DNA of 64,000 nucleotides from Streptomyces sp. NBC_00654 (lineage in GTDB: Bacteria; Actinomycetota; Actinomycetes; Streptomycetales; Streptomycetaceae). The stretch lies in the NCBI RefSeq assembly GCF_026341775.1, contig NZ_JAPEOB010000002.1, forward strand, positions 1,488,001-1,552,000. The letters run 5' to 3'. The position numbers and the translations under genes are program-made. Within the stretch, counting starts at the first letter, position 1, and every line of letters begins with the position of its first letter. This document shows, piece after piece, positions 61,727-64,000 of the stretch. A model generated the notes under the pieces. That model was not told where the DNA came from. It worked only from the letters and a program-made list of their open reading frames with translations, and did not search any database.

Positions 61727-61749
61727 CTGTCGGTGGCGGGCCGTAGGGT
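61727..61749 (+). promoter_or_regulatory. RecA-NDp-like promoter of the RecB-like nuclease gene
   Basis: CTGTCGGTG, eight bases, TAGGGT matches TTGTCRGTG-N8-TANNNT at eight of nine -35 positions and all -10 positions. Seven bases separate it from the start ATG at 61757. Confidence 0.65.
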
Positions 61750-61756
61750 CTGAGTC

Positions 61757-62668
61757 ATGACCTCCGTACCGCGGCAGCCCCAGCCGCCTTCGTCACTGTC
61801 GCCGTCGCGGGCGAGCGATTTCATGCAGTGTCCCTTGCTGTACCGCTTCCGGGTCATCGACAGGCTGCCGGAGAAGCCCAGTGAGGCGGCTACCCGGGGC
61901 ACGCTGGTGCATGCGGTGCTGGAGCGGCTCTTCGACGCACCTGCCGCGGACCGTACGGCACCGCGGGCGCGGGCGCTGGTTCCCGGGCAGTGGGAACGGC
62001 TGCTGGAATCGAGGCCGGAGCTCACCGAGCTGTTCGCGCAGGACGCGGAGGGTGAGCGGCTGGCCCGCTGGCTGGGCGAGGCGGAACAGCTGGTGGAGCG
62101 CTGGTTCTCGCTGGAGGACCCGACGCGTCTGGAGCCGGCCGAGCGGGAGCTGTTCGTCGAGACGGAGCTGGAGTCCGGGCTGCGGCTGCGCGGGGTGATC
62201 GACCGGATCGATGTGGCGCCGACCGGCGAGGTCCGGATCGTGGACTACAAGACGGGAAAGGCCCCGCGCCCGGAGTACGCGGAGGGCGCCCTCTTCCAGA
62301 TGAAGTTCTACGCCCTGGTGATCTGGCGGCTGAAGGGTGTGGTGCCGCGGCGGCTGCAGCTGGTCTATCTGGGCAGCGGCGACGTGCTGACGTACGACCC
62401 GGTGACGGCGGACCTGGAGCGGGTGGAGCGCAAGCTGCTGGCCCTGTGGGACGCGATCTCGCTGGCGACGGAGACCGGTGAGTGGCGGCCGCGTCCGACG
62501 AAGCTGTGCGGCTGGTGCGACCACCGAGCGGTCTGCCCGGAATTCGGCGGGACTCCCCCGGTCTATCCCCTGTCGGTACGCCCGGCGGAGTCGGACGAGG
62601 ATGGCCAGGGCAGAATGGGACCGGTCCGGGCCGAGGCCGGCCAACCGGTGGCCCTTGAGGGCCCTTAA
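61757..62668 (+). CDS. RecB-family PD-(D/E)XK exonuclease (Cas4/AddB-like)
   Basis: A 303-aa nuclease. LSPSRASDFMQCPLLYRFRVID begins the domain, with EVRIVDYKTGKAPRPEY as the PD-(D/E)xK core (D and K) and a C-terminal Cys cluster (CGWCDHRAVC) that with the early Cys can hold a 4Fe-4S cluster. Same gene order next to trmI and M50 protease is known in mycobacteria (Rv2119). It probably acts in DNA repair. ATG at 61757 from a likely leaderless mRNA. Confidence 0.92.
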   Translation: MTSVPRQPQPPSSLSPSRASDFMQCPLLYRFRVIDRLPEKPSEAATRGTLVHAVLERLFDAPAADRTAPRARALVPGQWERLLESRPELTELFAQDAEGERLARWLGEAEQLVERWFSLEDPTRLEPAERELFVETELESGLRLRGVIDRIDVAPTGEVRIVDYKTGKAPRPEYAEGALFQMKFYALVIWRLKGVVPRRLQLVYLGSGDVLTYDPVTADLERVERKLLALWDAISLATETGEWRPRPTKLCGWCDHRAVCPEFGGTPPVYPLSVRPAESDEDGQGRMGPVRAEAGQPVALEGP

Positions 62669-62677
62669 GGAGTTTTC

Positions 62678-63349
62678 GTGGCGATCCGCGTCCTACTGGT
62701 CGATGACCAGCCGCTGCTGCGCACCGGCTTCCGGATGATCCTGGAGGCGGAGGGCGATCTGGCGGTGGTCGGAGAGGCGGGCGACGGTCTGCAGGCCATC
62801 GACCAGGTGCGGGCGCTCCAGCCCGATGTGGTGCTGATGGACATCCGTATGCCCCGCATGGACGGTGTGGAGGCCACCCGTCAGATCACCGGTCCGGGCC
62901 GGGACGGTCCGGCGAAGGTGCTCGTCCTGACGACGTTCGACCTCGACGAGTATGTGGTGGAGGCGCTGCGCGCGGGCGCGAGCGGCTTCCTGCTGAAGGA
63001 CGCTCCGGCCAATGAGCTGGTTCAGGCCATCCGGGTGGTCGCGGCCGGTGAGGCGATGCTGGCGCCGAGCATCACACGTCGGCTGCTCGACAAGTACGCG
63101 GACCACCTGCCCTCGGGCGAGGACCCGGTTCCGGACGCCCTGCACACGCTGACGGAGCGCGAGGTGGAGGTCCTGAAGCTGGTGGCGCGCGGCCTGTCCA
63201 ACGCGGAGATCGCCGCGGATCTGTTCGTCAGCGAGACGACGGTCAAGACGCATGTGGGACATGTGCTGACGAAGCTGAGCCTGCGGGACCGGGTGCAGGC
63301 CGCCGTCTACGCGTACGAGAGCGGTCTGGTGCGCCCCGGCGCCCAGTGA
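62678..63349 (+). CDS. NarL/LuxR-family response regulator
   Basis: A 223-aa regulator. The receiver has DD at 9-10, the phospho-acceptor Asp55 in VVLMDIRMP, Thr in VLVLTTFD and Lys in FLLKDA. The output HTH is LTEREVEVLKLVARGLSNAEIAADLFVSETTVKTHVGHVLTKL. GTG at 62678 follows AAGGAG. No kinase gene is adjacent in the visible sequence. Confidence 0.93.
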   Translation: MAIRVLLVDDQPLLRTGFRMILEAEGDLAVVGEAGDGLQAIDQVRALQPDVVLMDIRMPRMDGVEATRQITGPGRDGPAKVLVLTTFDLDEYVVEALRAGASGFLLKDAPANELVQAIRVVAAGEAMLAPSITRRLLDKYADHLPSGEDPVPDALHTLTEREVEVLKLVARGLSNAEIAADLFVSETTVKTHVGHVLTKLSLRDRVQAAVYAYESGLVRPGAQ

Positions 63350-63457
63350 CGGTGCCGCCCTCGCGGGGATCCCTCTGTGCGGCGATCCGGTCCGGGGCCC
63401 TGGGGTTCCCGGACCGGATCGCGCTGCCCGGGCCCTTGCGGGGGAACCAGGTGCTGC

Positions 63458-64000
63458 TCAGGGCTGCCCTGTGACCAGCTCCCGGAGGAACGCGAGATCG
63501 ACGTCCTCGAGGGAACCGACGACCACGCGTCCGGCCGCCGGAGCGATCGGCGCCACGGACGGTACGGCGACCACCCGGCACCCCGCGGCCTCGGCGGCGG
63601 CGACTCCCGTGGCGGTGTCCTCGATGACCGCACAGCGCCAGGGGTCCGCGCCGAAGCCCGCCGCCGCGGTGAGGTAGGGCTCGGGGTGGGGCTTCGTGCG
63701 GGTGACCTCGTCGCCCGCCACGGTCAGTGCGAAGTGGTGGTGGCCGACGGAGTCCAGGACCCGGTCGATGATCCGGCGGTGCGAGGCGGAGACGAGCGCG
63801 GTCGGCATGTCGCACGCGGCCAGCTCCGCCAGCAGGCGCCCGGCGCCCGGCATCAGCGGGACACCTCGACCGATGCGCTTCTCGAACCGGTCGTTGAGCA
63901 GCACGGTGAGTTCGTCGAGCGTGATGTCGGCTCCGGTGGAGTCGATGAGGTAGCCGGCACTGCGGGTCATCGGCCCGCCGACGACCACGTCCCGCCATGT
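63458..64000 (-). CDS. HAD-superfamily phosphatase (partial, N-terminus outside window)
   Basis: C-terminal 180 codons of a phosphoglycolate-phosphatase/beta-phosphoglucomutase-like HAD hydrolase. The cap region (VGGPMTRSAGYLIDSTGADITLDE) precedes motif II VSASHRR, motif III KPHPEPYLTAA and motif IV VIEDTATGVAAAEAAG. The N-terminal DxDGT motif is off the window. It is convergent with the response regulator; the 108-bp spacer has a GGATCG-rich hairpin region. Confidence 0.85.
   Translation of the reverse strand, partial: TWRDVVVGGPMTRSAGYLIDSTGADITLDELTVLLNDRFEKRIGRGVPLMPGAGRLLAELAACDMPTALVSASHRRIIDRVLDSVGHHHFALTVAGDEVTRTKPHPEPYLTAAAGFGADPWRCAVIEDTATGVAAAEAAGCRVVAVPSVAPIAPAAGRVVVGSLEDVDLAFLRELVTGQP

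Overview
The window is chromosomal DNA of a Streptomyces or very close actinomycete. It has very high GC with strongly GC-rich third codon positions, many GTG starts, and a gene order I recognise from Streptomyces cores (pheST to infC-rpmI-rplT, glnA4 cluster, helY-tatCA-pafCB, pafA, pup-proteasome, arc, trmI). Most of it is conserved housekeeping DNA. I see no prophage, insertion sequence, CRISPR array, tRNA or rRNA gene. Both ends cut a gene (pheT at the left, a HAD phosphatase at the right).

Layout. 1-9.5 kb: translation block on the minus strand (pheT, pheS, PAS sensor kinase, TrmH-type methyltransferase, rplT, rpmI, infC), then DUF1844, aquaporin and SseB genes. 9.5-14.6 kb: a mycosin-like protease with a proline/glutamine-rich membrane partner, a PLP amino-acid deaminase/aldolase-like enzyme and a DUF2510 protein. 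14.6-19.9 kb: a glnA4-type gamma-glutamylation cluster (SDR, aldehyde dehydrogenase, GlnA4, FadR-type GntR regulator, gamma-glutamyl hydrolase) with a matching operator in front of both transcription units. 20-23.5 kb: LysR regulator with TDT transporter, a BtuF-like protein and an XRE-cupin regulator. 23.7-27.4 kb: a glycine-betaine ABC transporter with two tandem binding domains and a hairpin-plus-U-tract leader. 27.6-32 kb: 5'-3' exonuclease, iron-box-controlled siderophore-interacting protein, and a MerR regulator with membrane proteins. 32-36 kb: a SigK/RskA cluster with a molybdopterin oxidoreductase and a fasciclin lipoprotein, sharing a new-looking promoter pair. 36-38.6 kb: small ORF, SPW protein, and a cysteine-type leader peptide in front of an LLM monooxygenase. 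38.7-58 kb: the Pup-proteasome neighbourhood (helY, dgk-like, tatC, tatA, pafC, pafB, two FKBPs, pafA, MFS/LacI pair, prcA, prcB, pup, dop, arc). 58-64 kb: ferredoxin, secreted protein, trmI, M50 protease, RecB-like nuclease, response regulator and HAD phosphatase.

How it works together. Arc, Dop, Pup, PafA and PrcBA make a complete pupylation-proteasome system. PafB/PafC, encoded nearby, belong to the WYL activators that in mycobacteria drive LexA-independent DNA-damage promoters (RecA-NDp motif). By eye I find four matches to that motif in this window, upstream of the RecB-like nuclease, helY, the 5'-3' exonuclease and pup; the first three would give leaderless or nearly leaderless transcripts. 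This suggests a local PafBC regulon that includes the pup operon itself. Other regulatory observations that explain gene starts or circuits are an ATC start for infC, the shared CCAATCC-N15-CCGAAT promoter of sigK and the molybdoenzyme, the GGTNT-N6-ANACC operator pair of the GlnA4 cluster, and a leader hairpin of the betaine transporter. An endonuclease VII-type gene between prcB and pup appears to have lost its N-terminal half.
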